Origin: Streptomyces typhae
GTDB lineage: Bacteria > Actinomycetota > Actinomycetes > Streptomycetales > Streptomycetaceae
Length of the DNA: 64,000 nt
Reading direction: 5' to 3'
Assembly (NCBI RefSeq): GCF_009755605.1
Contig: NZ_WPNZ01000007.1
Location: 352,223 to 416,222, forward strand
This document shows positions 47,871-56,169 of this stretch, one piece after another. The notes below the pieces were generated by a model, which saw nothing but the letters and a program-made list of their open reading frames with translations, did no database searches and was not told the DNA's origin. Position numbers and translations under genes: made by a program. Within the stretch, counting starts at the first letter, position 1. Every line of letters starts with the position of its first letter.

Positions 47871-50800
47871 CTAGTCGAACCAGCGGTCCCTCGCCAGCTC
47901 CTCCGTCCGCGACGGGTCCTCCAGGAGCGCCGCCACCTCGAACCGCCGCGGCCACTGACGCGCGGCCCAGGCCAGGCCCGCGGCGACGCCCTCCAGGGTG
48001 GCCGCGTGCACCACGCCGTCGTCGGTGCGCCGCCACTCCAGGTCGACGCCGTCGACGACCAGTTCGTCGTACTCGCGGTACGTGGCTGGAGTCGCCGCCC
48101 CGAGCAGCACCCGCACCGGCTCCGGCACCTCGTGCTCGACCCCGTCCCCCGACGCGACGGCACCCGCCGCGGCGAACCGCTCGCTCAGGCGCCGCACCTG
48201 GAACAGCTCGGCCAGGTCCGCCGCCCGCGAGGGGGCGACGGGAAGCAGCGGCACCCCGTCGCGGACGGCGAACGGCAGCAGATCCGGCGCGTCGGCGACG
48301 ACCGCGTCCGCAGCGTCCACGACGACGACCTCGCCGTCCACCACGGCCCGCACGTCGTCCGGCAGCGTCACCTGGTCCGGGTCGAGGTCCGCGAGCGCCC
48401 CGTACAGGGCGTGCAACTGCGCCGCGGAAACGGTCCGCTCCGGATCGGCGAGCCGGTCGAGCAGCTCCGCGGCGCCGCCCGGCTCCGCGAGCAGCGAACC
48501 CACCGAGGTCCGCACCCCGAGCGCCCGCAGCACCTGCTCGTCCTCGAACCCGCTCGCGTCGGCGTCGTCGTAGAGCCCGTCGAGCAGCGGGTCACCGCCC
48601 GCGGCCCGCAGCCCCGCGGGCCTGCGCCCGCCGAGGACCGGATGCCCGCGCAGCCACCACGCGGTGTAGGACCGCACGCTCTCCGTCGTACCGTCCGGCA
48701 GCAGCACCCGCACCGGATGGACGACGGCGTCGCGCAGCGGCGGCCGGGACAGCATCGCGAGGACCTGCGGCCAGTGCGCGTCGTCGACGAGGTCGAGGTC
48801 GCGCACGGCGACAAGCTCCGTCGCGACCGGCGGCACCGGCGTGTCCGGCAGCCGGTCGAGCACGTCCTCGCACCACACGTCGACGGCGTCGAGCAGGCCC
48901 GCGTCGTCGGGCTCGGCGAAGTCGCTGTCGCGCGGCTCCAGGTCGTCCGGGTCGAGGACGACGTCGGTGGCGCGGACCAGGGCGAAGGACGCGAGCACTC
49001 CGCACGCGGCGAGCGGCTGCTCTCCCCATCGCGCGGCCGTCTCCGCGTCCACCCCGGCCAGCTCCCCCTCCCGCATGACCTGCGCGAACGGGCTCCCCGG
49101 CAGCACCAGTTCCCCTGCGGGAGCCAGCTCACCGTCCTCGTCGGGCAGCGCGAGGGCACCCAGCCAGGGCTCGTCGCCGGGGGCGAGTTCCGCGTCGCGT
49201 ACGAGGGTCAGGACGACGTCGGCGAGCGCGTCGGCGCCCATCCCCGCCCCGCTCCCGCCATCTCCGTCCTGTTCCCCGAGGTCGTCCTCGTACCAGCTGT
49301 CGTCGTCGAGGGACGCGGCGACCGCGGCCCGTACCTGCGGGGTCGTCAGGACGGCGCGGGGCGTCGCGGGCAGGGCGCCCAGCTTCTCCAGGAGCGGATG
49401 GGCGGCGTCGGCGTGCGCGACCTTCAGGCCGAGCCGGGCCAGGGTGGCGGGCGCGGCGCCGCCGCTCTCGCCGGGCGCGGGCAGCAGGACCTGGCGGGGC
49501 CCGATGGTGGTGCGCCCGTTCGCCAGCGGCACCGGCAGCCCCGAGAGCCGGTCGGGGTCGACGCCCGCGAGGGTGTCGTACAGCCTCCGCCACCAGGCCG
49601 GTTCGCGTTCGAGACCGGCAAGACGGTCGACGGCGTCGGTCAGCGGGAGCCGGGCGACGCCGAGCGTGCGCAGTTCACCGCGCCGTTCGAGCCCTGCGGG
49701 CAGCAGATGGGGCAGCACCTCGGCGAGCACGCGGACGGTGTCGACGCCGGCGCCTTCGACGACTTCGGCGTCGCGGGGGCGGAGGGCGACGGGGGCCTCG
49801 GAGCCGATGGGCAGGTCCACGTCGCCGTCGGCGCCTGCTCGTGCGTCCGCGTCAGCACCTGCTCGTGCTCGTGCGTCCGCGTCAGCACCTGCTCGTGCTC
49901 GTGCGTCCGCGTCAGCACCTGCTCGTGCTCCTGCTCCCGCGTCGGGCCAGCCGTCGAGGCCGGGGCCTGCATCGGTGCCGGGCGCGGAGGGCGGGGCGGC
50001 GGGCGGCAGGAACGCGGTGCGCGGCAGCCGGTCGAGGACGGCCTGGCGCAGCGCCCCGTCGAGCTCGCTCCTGCCGAGCGGCCCCGGTACGAGACCGATG
50101 ATGCCCTCGCCCACCGGGCGCCACCCGGCGAGCAGCGCGGCGTACGCGTCCGCGGCACGCTCCACCAGGAAGTCGGTGAGCGGCCCCGGCGCGGCGTGCC
50201 GGCGGCTGGTGTCCAGCGGGAAGGAGGCGATGAGCAGCGCGGGCACGCCGAGGGGCTCGTCGCTGGGTGTCGGCGCGTGCAGGACCGCGCTCGTACGGGG
50301 CCGCTCCGGGGCCCCGTCGGGTCCTGCGGGCACGGCCCAGGTGAGGTGCCAGTAGGGCCGCTGCCGCTCCTCGACGGGCCGATCGGCGAGCAGTTCGGCG
50401 GCCAGCACGCCCTCGTCGCTGACGGTGCGCCAGCGCGTGGTGCCGTCGCGGCTGTCCTCGACGACGGTGTACGGGCCTTCGGCGGACCTGCGCAGGGTGC
50501 GGGGCTCGGCGCCCGGGACGGTGACGGTGACCTCGTCGAGGCCGGGCAGGGCGAGCAGCAGCGCGTCGTCGACTCCGTCGAGGAGGCGGGTCACCAGGTC
50601 CTCGGCCGCGGCGTCGCGCAGCGGCAGGATGACGACGGTGTCGTACCCCTGCGGAGCGGAACCTTCCGCTGCCAGCGGGAGGCGGAGCAGGGGTACGTGG
50701 CCCTCGCGGCGGCGGATCTCGTCGCCGAGGGTCGGGCTGAAGCGGGCCGTTTCGGCGGCGAGTTCGCGGGCCTCGGCGAGGGACCAGCGGACGCCGCCGG

Positions 50801-51257
50801 TGCGGCCGACGACCGCGGGTTCGTCGCAGACGGCGAGGACGGCGGCGAAGCCCACGCCGAAGCGGCCGGTCGTCCGCCTCGCGGCGGGGTCCTCCGCTCG
50901 GCTCGGGCGGTCCTGCCCGGCCGGGGCGCGCTTGGCCGAGGCCCGCAGGGTGGAGAGGGATTCGACGCCCGTCGCGTCGATGGGGGCGCCTGTGTTGGCC
51001 GCGGCGAGCACTCCGTCCCGGAGAGTGAGGGCCAGGCGGCCCGGTACGCCCGCGCGGGCGGCGGCGTCGGAGGCGTTCTGGGCGAGTTCGACGACCAGGC
51101 GGTCGCGGTAGCCGCCGAGCGCGAGGTCTTCCTCGGCGTTGGCGTCCTCCCGGAACCGGGCCGGGCTCGCCGCCCACGTCTCCAGGACGGAGCGGCGCAG
51201 GCGGGCGGTGCCGAACGGGTCGCTTCCCTCGGCGGCCGGCCGCACGAACTTGCTCAC
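47871..51257 (-). CDS. Sacsin N-terminal-like (HSP90-type GHKL) ATPase
   Basis: 1128 aa from the GTG at 51257 (VSKFVRPAAEG); the only longer frames pass through repeats. N-terminal GHKL/HSP90 ATPase: N-box DRLVVELAQNASDAAARAG (~52-70), D-box ANTGAPIDATGV, G2 box RRTTGRFGVGFAAVLAV (~125-141). A large alpha/beta body follows with no further recognised domain. Around 450-490 is a repeated ADADARARAG segment from a 30-bp DNA repeat. Cytoplasmic, no signal. Probably a molecular-chaperone-like regulator (the human relative sacsin is a chaperone), conserved in Streptomyces with unknown role. Confidence 0.82.
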   Translation of the reverse strand: MSKFVRPAAEGSDPFGTARLRRSVLETWAASPARFREDANAEEDLALGGYRDRLVVELAQNASDAAARAGVPGRLALTLRDGVLAAANTGAPIDATGVESLSTLRASAKRAPAGQDRPSRAEDPAARRTTGRFGVGFAAVLAVCDEPAVVGRTGGVRWSLAEARELAAETARFSPTLGDEIRRREGHVPLLRLPLAAEGSAPQGYDTVVILPLRDAAAEDLVTRLLDGVDDALLLALPGLDEVTVTVPGAEPRTLRRSAEGPYTVVEDSRDGTTRWRTVSDEGVLAAELLADRPVEERQRPYWHLTWAVPAGPDGAPERPRTSAVLHAPTPSDEPLGVPALLIASFPLDTSRRHAAPGPLTDFLVERAADAYAALLAGWRPVGEGIIGLVPGPLGRSELDGALRQAVLDRLPRTAFLPPAAPPSAPGTDAGPGLDGWPDAGAGARAGADADARARAGADADARARAGADADARAGADGDVDLPIGSEAPVALRPRDAEVVEGAGVDTVRVLAEVLPHLLPAGLERRGELRTLGVARLPLTDAVDRLAGLEREPAWWRRLYDTLAGVDPDRLSGLPVPLANGRTTIGPRQVLLPAPGESGGAAPATLARLGLKVAHADAAHPLLEKLGALPATPRAVLTTPQVRAAVAASLDDDSWYEDDLGEQDGDGGSGAGMGADALADVVLTLVRDAELAPGDEPWLGALALPDEDGELAPAGELVLPGSPFAQVMREGELAGVDAETAARWGEQPLAACGVLASFALVRATDVVLDPDDLEPRDSDFAEPDDAGLLDAVDVWCEDVLDRLPDTPVPPVATELVAVRDLDLVDDAHWPQVLAMLSRPPLRDAVVHPVRVLLPDGTTESVRSYTAWWLRGHPVLGGRRPAGLRAAGGDPLLDGLYDDADASGFEDEQVLRALGVRTSVGSLLAEPGGAAELLDRLADPERTVSAAQLHALYGALADLDPDQVTLPDDVRAVVDGEVVVVDAADAVVADAPDLLPFAVRDGVPLLPVAPSRAADLAELFQVRRLSERFAAAGAVASGDGVEHEVPEPVRVLLGAATPATYREYDELVVDGVDLEWRRTDDGVVHAATLEGVAAGLAWAARQWPRRFEVAALLEDPSRTEELARDRWFD
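49851..49940. repeat. 30-bp in-frame repeat in the sacsin-like gene
   Basis: Three 30-bp copies starting GTCAGCACCTGCTCGTGCTC at 49851, 49881 and 49911, giving ten-residue ADADARARAG repeats in the protein. The unit is in frame, so copy number can vary without inactivation. Confidence 0.9.
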
Positions 51258-51827
51258 GGTTGCTCGCTCTCCCTCTGCCTCTGCGTGCGCCCTCGCTCGG
51301 CTGCTTTTGCCTGCGGCAGGCTGCGCGGGGGCGGTGGTCTCGGTTTTGGTTTCGATTTCAGTGTCGGCGTCGGTGTCGGCGTCCGTGTCGGTGGGTCGGG
51401 GAGCGACGGTACCGCGTTCGGGGGGTGGGGGGATCGGCGGTGTTGGCTGGCTGCTGTTGGGGGGAGGTGGGTGCGGGTGTGGGCGCGGTCCGGTGGGTGG
51501 TTTTCGCCGCGCTACCGCGCGCCGGGTTCGCCCACCCGCCCGCCCGTTACCCCCCGTCTTGGGCCTCGGGCACTTCGGGTGGGCAGTAATGGGCGGGCGG
51601 GTGGGAAACCGACGCGCGACAGCGCGGCGAACACCCACCACCCAGCCGCACCCGAAATCCCCGACACCTGAGATGGGCAGCAACGGGCGGGCGGGTGGGA
51701 AACCCGACGCGCGACGGCGCGGCGCACACCCACCACCGGGCCGCACCCGAAGCCCCCGACACCCGAGGCGGGCAGCAACGGCCGGGCAGGCGGGGCCCAC
51801 GCACCGGAGCCCCAGGAACCGTAGAGG
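51258..51827. other. Gene-free stretch of direct and inverted repeats
   Basis: 570 bp between the sacsin-like and DUF3027 genes. No credible coding frame; contains a GGGGTGGGGGGAT-type G-rich stretch (51421-51470) and the ~95-bp repeats at 51491-51795. Confidence 0.6.
51491..51795. repeat. ~95-bp direct repeats plus an inverted copy
   Basis: Direct copies at 51581-51674 and 51675-51769 start GGGCAGTAAT or GGGCAGCAAC and contain GGGCGGGCGGGTGGGAAAC; a partial third begins at 51770. The segment 51491-51555 is an inverted relative (GGTGGGTGGTTTTCGCCGCG reading the other way), so left and right parts can form a long imperfect cruciform. Confidence 0.8.
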
Positions 51828-52877
51828 CTAGGAGTGGCCGAGGTCCTCGCCGACCCCCGCCGGCGACACCGACCCCGAGTCGGGATCGGGCCGCAGCGGC
51901 AGCACGTCGACCTTGGTCTCGTCGAGGACGGGCGGCGCCGGCCGAGGCGGCTTCGGCATGACGGCGGCCTCGGAGTGCCCCCCGCAGCCGTAGGCGAGGG
52001 ACACGACGTGCCCGTCGGCGGGCCCGAACTCATTGCCGCAGACCCCGAACGCCTGCCCGAGCGACCCCCCGATGGGCACGAGGAACCCGCAGCTCACACA
52101 CGCGGCTGGCGCGGCCTGCGCCATCGCGGTCTTGGCGCCGTACGCCTCGTCCCACCGGTCGGCGGCGGTGTGCAGCCCGTACCGCGAGAGCACCCGCGCG
52201 CGCCGCATGCCGAGCTCGTCGGCGATCGAGGCGAGGGACCCGCGGGCGGGCGCGACGGTCAGCTCGGCGGGCGGGACGGCGGTGACGTCGGCGTCCTCCG
52301 CGTCGGCCCGGTCGACAAGCTCGTGGGAGATGCCGGGGACCCCGGAGACCCCGGAGGCACCAGAGGCGCCGGAGCCACCGGAGGCAGCGGACACACCGGC
52401 GGAGTCGGGGGCACCCGCGGACCCGGCGGCGGCGGAGGCGGCGACGGAGTTGGGCGGCGGCTCGTCCTCGCCGGAGTAGCCGGGTTCGAGGCGCAGATCC
52501 TCGGCGTCCGTGGGCAGCAGGTCGCCGGGCCCCATGTCACCGGGGCGCAGCCGCTCGCTCCACGGCACCCACTCGGGGGCGAGCAGCGCGTCGGGCCCGG
52601 GAAGCAGCACCGTCTCGTCGAGGGTGACGAACTTCGCGCGGGACGCGCGGGCCACCGTCACGGCCCACCGCCAGCCGCGGTAGCCCAGCTCCTTGCACTC
52701 GAAGAGATGCGTGACCACGCGGTCGCCCTCGACGACGACCTCGACGTGCTCGCCGACCACCCCCGGCGCGGCGGCCTCCTCGGCCGCGGTGCGGGCGAGG
52801 CCTACCGCCTCGGCGCAGAGACGGTCGGGGGTACGCGGGGTGCGCTGGGTACGGCTTCGCGTTGTCGCTGCGCTCAC
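51828..52877 (-). CDS. DUF3027 family protein
   Basis: 349 aa from the GTG at 52877 (VSAATTRSRTQ); an ATG at 53000 would extend it 41 residues. DUF3027 core: RLCAEAVGLARTAAEEAAAPGVVGEH, VTHLFECKELGYRGWRWAVTVARA, LPTDAEDLRLEPGY; C-terminal Cys-rich zinc-ribbon-like CVSCGFLVPIGGSLGQAFGVCGNEFGPADGHVVSLAYGCGGHSE. A Gly/Ser/Ala linker (~175-225) is repetitive. Soluble actinobacterial protein of unknown function. Divergent from the MFS gene with 486 bp between. Confidence 0.9.
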   Translation of the reverse strand: MSAATTRSRTQRTPRTPDRLCAEAVGLARTAAEEAAAPGVVGEHVEVVVEGDRVVTHLFECKELGYRGWRWAVTVARASRAKFVTLDETVLLPGPDALLAPEWVPWSERLRPGDMGPGDLLPTDAEDLRLEPGYSGEDEPPPNSVAASAAAGSAGAPDSAGVSAASGGSGASGASGVSGVPGISHELVDRADAEDADVTAVPPAELTVAPARGSLASIADELGMRRARVLSRYGLHTAADRWDEAYGAKTAMAQAAPAACVSCGFLVPIGGSLGQAFGVCGNEFGPADGHVVSLAYGCGGHSEAAVMPKPPRPAPPVLDETKVDVLPLRPDPDSGSVSPAGVGEDLGHS

Positions 52878-53363
52878 AGGTATCGCTTCTCTCCTACGCC
52901 GTCTCACGAGTGCGCCACCCTGACGCGGAGGCACGGACGGAGCGGACCTGGGGGCCGCGTCGACGTCCGCGCCCGACGTCACCGGGCGCGCCTTCGCCAT
53001 CCATTCTGCGGGATGACCGTGAGGCGCGCGGCCGAGGACAACCGCCGTAGCGCGTTACGCACGCTACCTTCTTCTGGCCCCTGGGCCCACACCGGCGTAC
53101 CGGGTGGCTATGGGGGCTGCGCCCCCGTTCCCCCCGCTTTCGGGCCTGCGGCCCTTGTCCTCAAACGCCGGACGGGCTGAATGACAAGCGCCGAACGGGC
53201 TGATTGACAAGCGCCGCGCGGGCTGATTGGTGGACGCCGGACGGACTGATCACCGAGCGCCGCACGGGCTGATTGCCCAGCGCCGCACGAGCTGATCGGT
53301 CCCCCGTCCAGACCGTTGCCGTCGGACCCGCTAGTCCCGGCCCGATCGGGGCACTATGACTGC
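52878..53363. other. Gene-free stretch with 23-bp array
   Basis: 486 bp between divergent DUF3027 and MFS genes. The left part may hold the DUF3027 promoter and leader; at 53162-53299 is a tandem array. No credible small gene seen. Confidence 0.5.
53162..53299. repeat. 23-bp array, six units, related to the 46-bp dispersed element
   Basis: Units at 53162, 53185, 53208, 53231, 53253 and 53277 of the form CAAGCGCCGNACGGGCTGATTGA (22-24 bp). The first unit, TCAAACGCCGGACGGGCTGA, and its flank CTTGTCCTCAAACGCC match the right half of the 46-bp repeat at 38842 and 57150, so the array looks like a local expansion of that element. Confidence 0.82.
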
Positions 53364-54812
53364 GTGACTGGCGTCAAGTGGTCGTCGTCCCGCCCCACCG
53401 GGCGGGCGGGTGCGGGTACCCGGAGTGTCCGGGCGCTGGGCCGTGCCCTGCGGTGGCCGTTCACGCGGACGGCGCGCGGGATCCGCAAGGCCACGCACGC
53501 GCACGGCGCGGGCGAGTCGGGGCTCGGCAAGCTGATCGAGTTGCACGCGGTGAACGGCGCGGGTGACGTCATGGTCACCATCGCGCTCGCGTCGACGGTG
53601 TTCTTCTCCGTGCCTACGGACGAGGCCCGCGGCCGTGTCGCCCTGTATCTGGCGATCACGATGGCGCCGTTCACGCTCCTCGCTCCCGTCATCGGCCCCC
53701 TCCTTGACCGCCTGCCGCACGGCCGCCGCGCCGCGATGGCGGGCGCGATGCTGGCGCGCGCCCTGCTCGCCCTGATGCTGTCGGGTGCCGTCGTCACCGG
53801 CGGCCTGGAGCTGTATCCGGCCGCGCTCGGTGTGCTCGTCGCCTCGAAGGCGTACGGCGTCGTGCGCAGCGCCGTCGTGCCCCGGCTGCTGCCCATGGGC
53901 TTCTCCCTGGTGAAGGCGAACTCGCGGGTGACGCTGAGCGGGCTGCTCGCCACGGGGGTGGCCGCGCCCGTCGGCGCGGGGTTGCAGGCGCTCGGGTCGC
54001 GCTGGCCGCTGTACGGGGCGTTCGCGCTGTTCATCGCGGGGACGGTGCTGTCCTTCACACTGCCCCACAAGGTGGACTCGTCCAAGGGCGAGAGCAAGGC
54101 GCTGCTCGCCGCCGACGAGGACCACCTCCACCTGCACCGCAAGCGCACCCGGGACCGGGGTCAGGGCAAGGCCCCGGACCGGGACGACGACATCGCGCGG
54201 CGGGGGCGGCTCGGGCTGCGTACCGTCGGGCCGTCCGTGACGCACGGGCTCGTCGTGAACGCGGCGCAGCGCGGGCTCTCCGGGTTCCTCATCTTCTTCC
54301 TCGCCTTCCTGCTGCGCGAGCATCCGATGGGCGGGCAGAGCGCGGCGGTGTCCCTGGGGATCGTGGGCGTGGCGGCGGGCACCGGCAACGCGCTCGGCAC
54401 GGCCGTCGGCGCGTGGCTGAAGGCACGGGCCCCGGAGCTGATCATCGTGACCGTGGTGGCGGTGGTGCTCGGGGTGGCCGTGTGCGCGACGGTGTTCTAC
54501 GGACCCGTCGGCATCGCCTCCCTCGCCGCCGTCGCGGGTTTCGCGCAGGCCCTTTCGAAGCTGTCCCTGGACGCCGTGATCCAGCGGGACGTGCCGGAGG
54601 AGGTCCGTACGTCGGCGTTCGCCCGGTCCGAGACGCTGCTTCAGATGGCGTGGGTGGTGGGTGGTGGGATCGGTATCGCGCTGCCCCTCAACGGGACGCT
54701 CGGGCTCTCCGTGGCCGCGGCGATCGTGGCGGCGGGGTGGCTCCCCACCGCCAAGGGGCTCCTCGCGGCTTCCCGCCGCGGCGGGGGCCTGGGCCGCCCC
54801 CGCGTCGTCTGA
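53364..54812 (+). CDS. MFS transporter
   Basis: 482 aa from the GTG at 53364, 6 nt after CACTAT (53352-53357), leaderless-type. About twelve helices: LIELHAVNGAGDVMVTIALAST, VALYLAITMAPFTLLAPVIGPLLDRLPHGRRAAMAGAML (motif A variant), SKAYGVVRSAVVPRLLPMGF. A long charged loop, HLHLHRKRTRDRGQGKAPDR, joins the halves. Conserved beside DUF3027 and DUF2771 in Streptomyces; substrate unknown. A hairpin at 54830-54847 follows. Confidence 0.9.
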   Translation: MTGVKWSSSRPTGRAGAGTRSVRALGRALRWPFTRTARGIRKATHAHGAGESGLGKLIELHAVNGAGDVMVTIALASTVFFSVPTDEARGRVALYLAITMAPFTLLAPVIGPLLDRLPHGRRAAMAGAMLARALLALMLSGAVVTGGLELYPAALGVLVASKAYGVVRSAVVPRLLPMGFSLVKANSRVTLSGLLATGVAAPVGAGLQALGSRWPLYGAFALFIAGTVLSFTLPHKVDSSKGESKALLAADEDHLHLHRKRTRDRGQGKAPDRDDDIARRGRLGLRTVGPSVTHGLVVNAAQRGLSGFLIFFLAFLLREHPMGGQSAAVSLGIVGVAAGTGNALGTAVGAWLKARAPELIIVTVVAVVLGVAVCATVFYGPVGIASLAAVAGFAQALSKLSLDAVIQRDVPEEVRTSAFARSETLLQMAWVVGGGIGIALPLNGTLGLSVAAAIVAAGWLPTAKGLLAASRRGGGLGRPRVV

Positions 54813-54829
54813 CCCCCCCGGACCAGGGG

Positions 54830-54847
54830 GCGCCCCGTCAGGGGCGC
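54830..54847. terminator. Hairpin after the MFS gene
   Basis: GCGCCCC-GTCA-GGGGCGC, a perfect 7-bp stem with a 4-nt loop, 17 bp after the MFS stop. It is part of the dispersed CCCCGTCAGGGGCGCGG element also found at 38912-38962. Confidence 0.65.
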
Positions 54848-54904
54848 GGCACGCCGCACCCCCCGCCTGGAGGGCGTCGGGCCTTGGCCCGATAACCTTC
54901 GGCC

Positions 54905-55405
54905 ATGACCTCCCTGGTACTCCGCTCGGCGCGTCGCCGCCGCACCGTCGCCGCCTTCGGCGCCGTCTCCGCCGGACTTCTCGTCCTGTCGGCCTGTGAC
55001 AAGCCGACGCCGCTGGCCACCGTGACGGTCGGCAGCAAGTCCGTGCACTCCGAGGCCGCCTGCTACAACGACGGCAAGGAGCTGAAGCCGTCCGAGGTGC
55101 AGGAGTGCCTGAAGGACAAGACGGACATCAAGTCCATCACGATCGACCCGGACGAGAAGGTCCGCTTCGGCGTGGACCCGGAGGTCGCCGACAAGGGCTG
55201 GACGCTCCTGATGAACGGTCAGCCGCTGACGGAGGCCAGCAAGAAGACGTACGTCGTCATCCCGGGCAGCGTGTTCTTCAACCAGCAGTACGGGGGCGGC
55301 GGCAAGTCGACCACGGTGAGCCTGCTCGAAGGCGGCAAGGCCGAGGGCGGCGCCAAGGCGACCGGTCTGTGGTCGTTCAAGTTCAAGAAGGACTCGGACG
55401 CCTGA
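54905..55405 (+). CDS. DUF2771 lipoprotein
   Basis: 166 aa. Positively charged leader SLVLRSARRRRTV, hydrophobic core, and lipobox LSAC (~28-31), so lipid-anchored. Mature part: VTVGSKSVHSEAACYNDGKEL, QECLKDKTDIKSITIDPDEKVRFGVDPEVADKGWTLLM, SVFFNQQYGGGGKSTTVSLLEGG, WSFKFKK, typical of DUF2771. Two conserved Cys may form a disulfide. Function unknown. ATG follows TAACCT (54893-54898) by 6 nt, leaderless. Upstream neighbour of mqnB. Confidence 0.92.
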   Translation: MTSLVLRSARRRRTVAAFGAVSAGLLVLSACDKPTPLATVTVGSKSVHSEAACYNDGKELKPSEVQECLKDKTDIKSITIDPDEKVRFGVDPEVADKGWTLLMNGQPLTEASKKTYVVIPGSVFFNQQYGGGGKSTTVSLLEGGKAEGGAKATGLWSFKFKKDSDA

Positions 55406-55446
55406 CCGGGACCGCACCCCTGACCCGGCCCCCGGGCCCGCGTGTC

Positions 55447-56169
55447 TTGATCGCCACCGCGGTCCCCGCCGAGCGGGACGCGGTGGCGTCCGGCGTGCAC
55501 GGCCCCGACGGCACCCCTGCGGGCCCCGCGGACGCCAGAGGTTCCGCACGCCCCGTGAGCCCCGGGAGCCCCGCGAGCCCCGCCGCCGAGATCCTCGTCG
55601 CCGGTGTCGGACCGGCCGCCGCAGCCGCCGCGACGGCCCGTGCCCTCGCCCTCGCCGAGGCCGCGGGCACCCCGTACGACCTGGTGGTCTCCGCCGGGAT
55701 CGGCGGCGGTTTCCCGCCGGACGCGCCCGTCGGCTCGCTCGTCGTCGCCGACGCCGTCACCGCGGCCGACCTGGGCGCCGAGACACCCGACGGCTTCCTG
55801 CCCGTCACCGGGCTCGGCTTCGGCCGGGTCACCCACGAGCCCCCGCCCGCCCTCGTCGCCGCCCTGGCCGCCGCCACGGGCGCCGCGGCCGGCACCGTCC
55901 TCACCGTCTCCACGGTGACCGGCACCGCCGAGCGCGCCGCCGCGCTGCGGGCCCGCCACCCGGGAGCCCTCGCGGAGGCCATGGAGGGCTTCGGCGTCGC
56001 CGAGGCCGCCGCCGCGCACGGTCTGCCCGTACTGGAACTCCGGGCGGTCTCCAACCCGGTGGGCCCGCGCGACCGCGCCGCCTGGCGCATCGGGGACGCC
56101 CTGGCCGCGCTCACCGAGGCGTTCGGGAAGCTCGCGCCCGTACTGGAGAGTTGGAACAGGCATGACTGA
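55447..56169 (+). CDS. mqnB: Futalosine hydrolase
   Basis: 240 aa from TTG 55447 (LIATAVPAERDAV); no ATG/GTG fits the conserved N-terminal strand, and a GTG at 55369 (overlapping the lipoprotein gene) would give 266 aa, so the start is uncertain. Nucleoside-phosphorylase fold: GVGPAAAAAATARAL, DLVVSAGIGGGF, GSLVVADAVTAADLGAE, EAMEGFGVAEAAAAHGLPVLELRAVSN with the Glu-Met-Glu and Asp of MTA/SAH-nucleosidase-type sites. It hydrolyses futalosine to dehypoxanthine futalosine and hypoxanthine in menaquinone synthesis. Overlaps mqnD by 8 nt (56162-56169). Confidence 0.9.
   Translation: MIATAVPAERDAVASGVHGPDGTPAGPADARGSARPVSPGSPASPAAEILVAGVGPAAAAAATARALALAEAAGTPYDLVVSAGIGGGFPPDAPVGSLVVADAVTAADLGAETPDGFLPVTGLGFGRVTHEPPPALVAALAAATGAAAGTVLTVSTVTGTAERAAALRARHPGALAEAMEGFGVAEAAAAHGLPVLELRAVSNPVGPRDRAAWRIGDALAALTEAFGKLAPVLESWNRHD

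Noticed and set aside
47706..51671. 1321-codon + strand frame
   Set aside because: Antisense to the sacsin-like ATPase, whose GHKL motifs are unambiguous.
51828..53000. Start of DUF3027 at ATG 53000
   Set aside because: The extra 41 residues show no family similarity and codon bias weakens in their second half; GTG 52877 fits the expected SAATTRSRT start.
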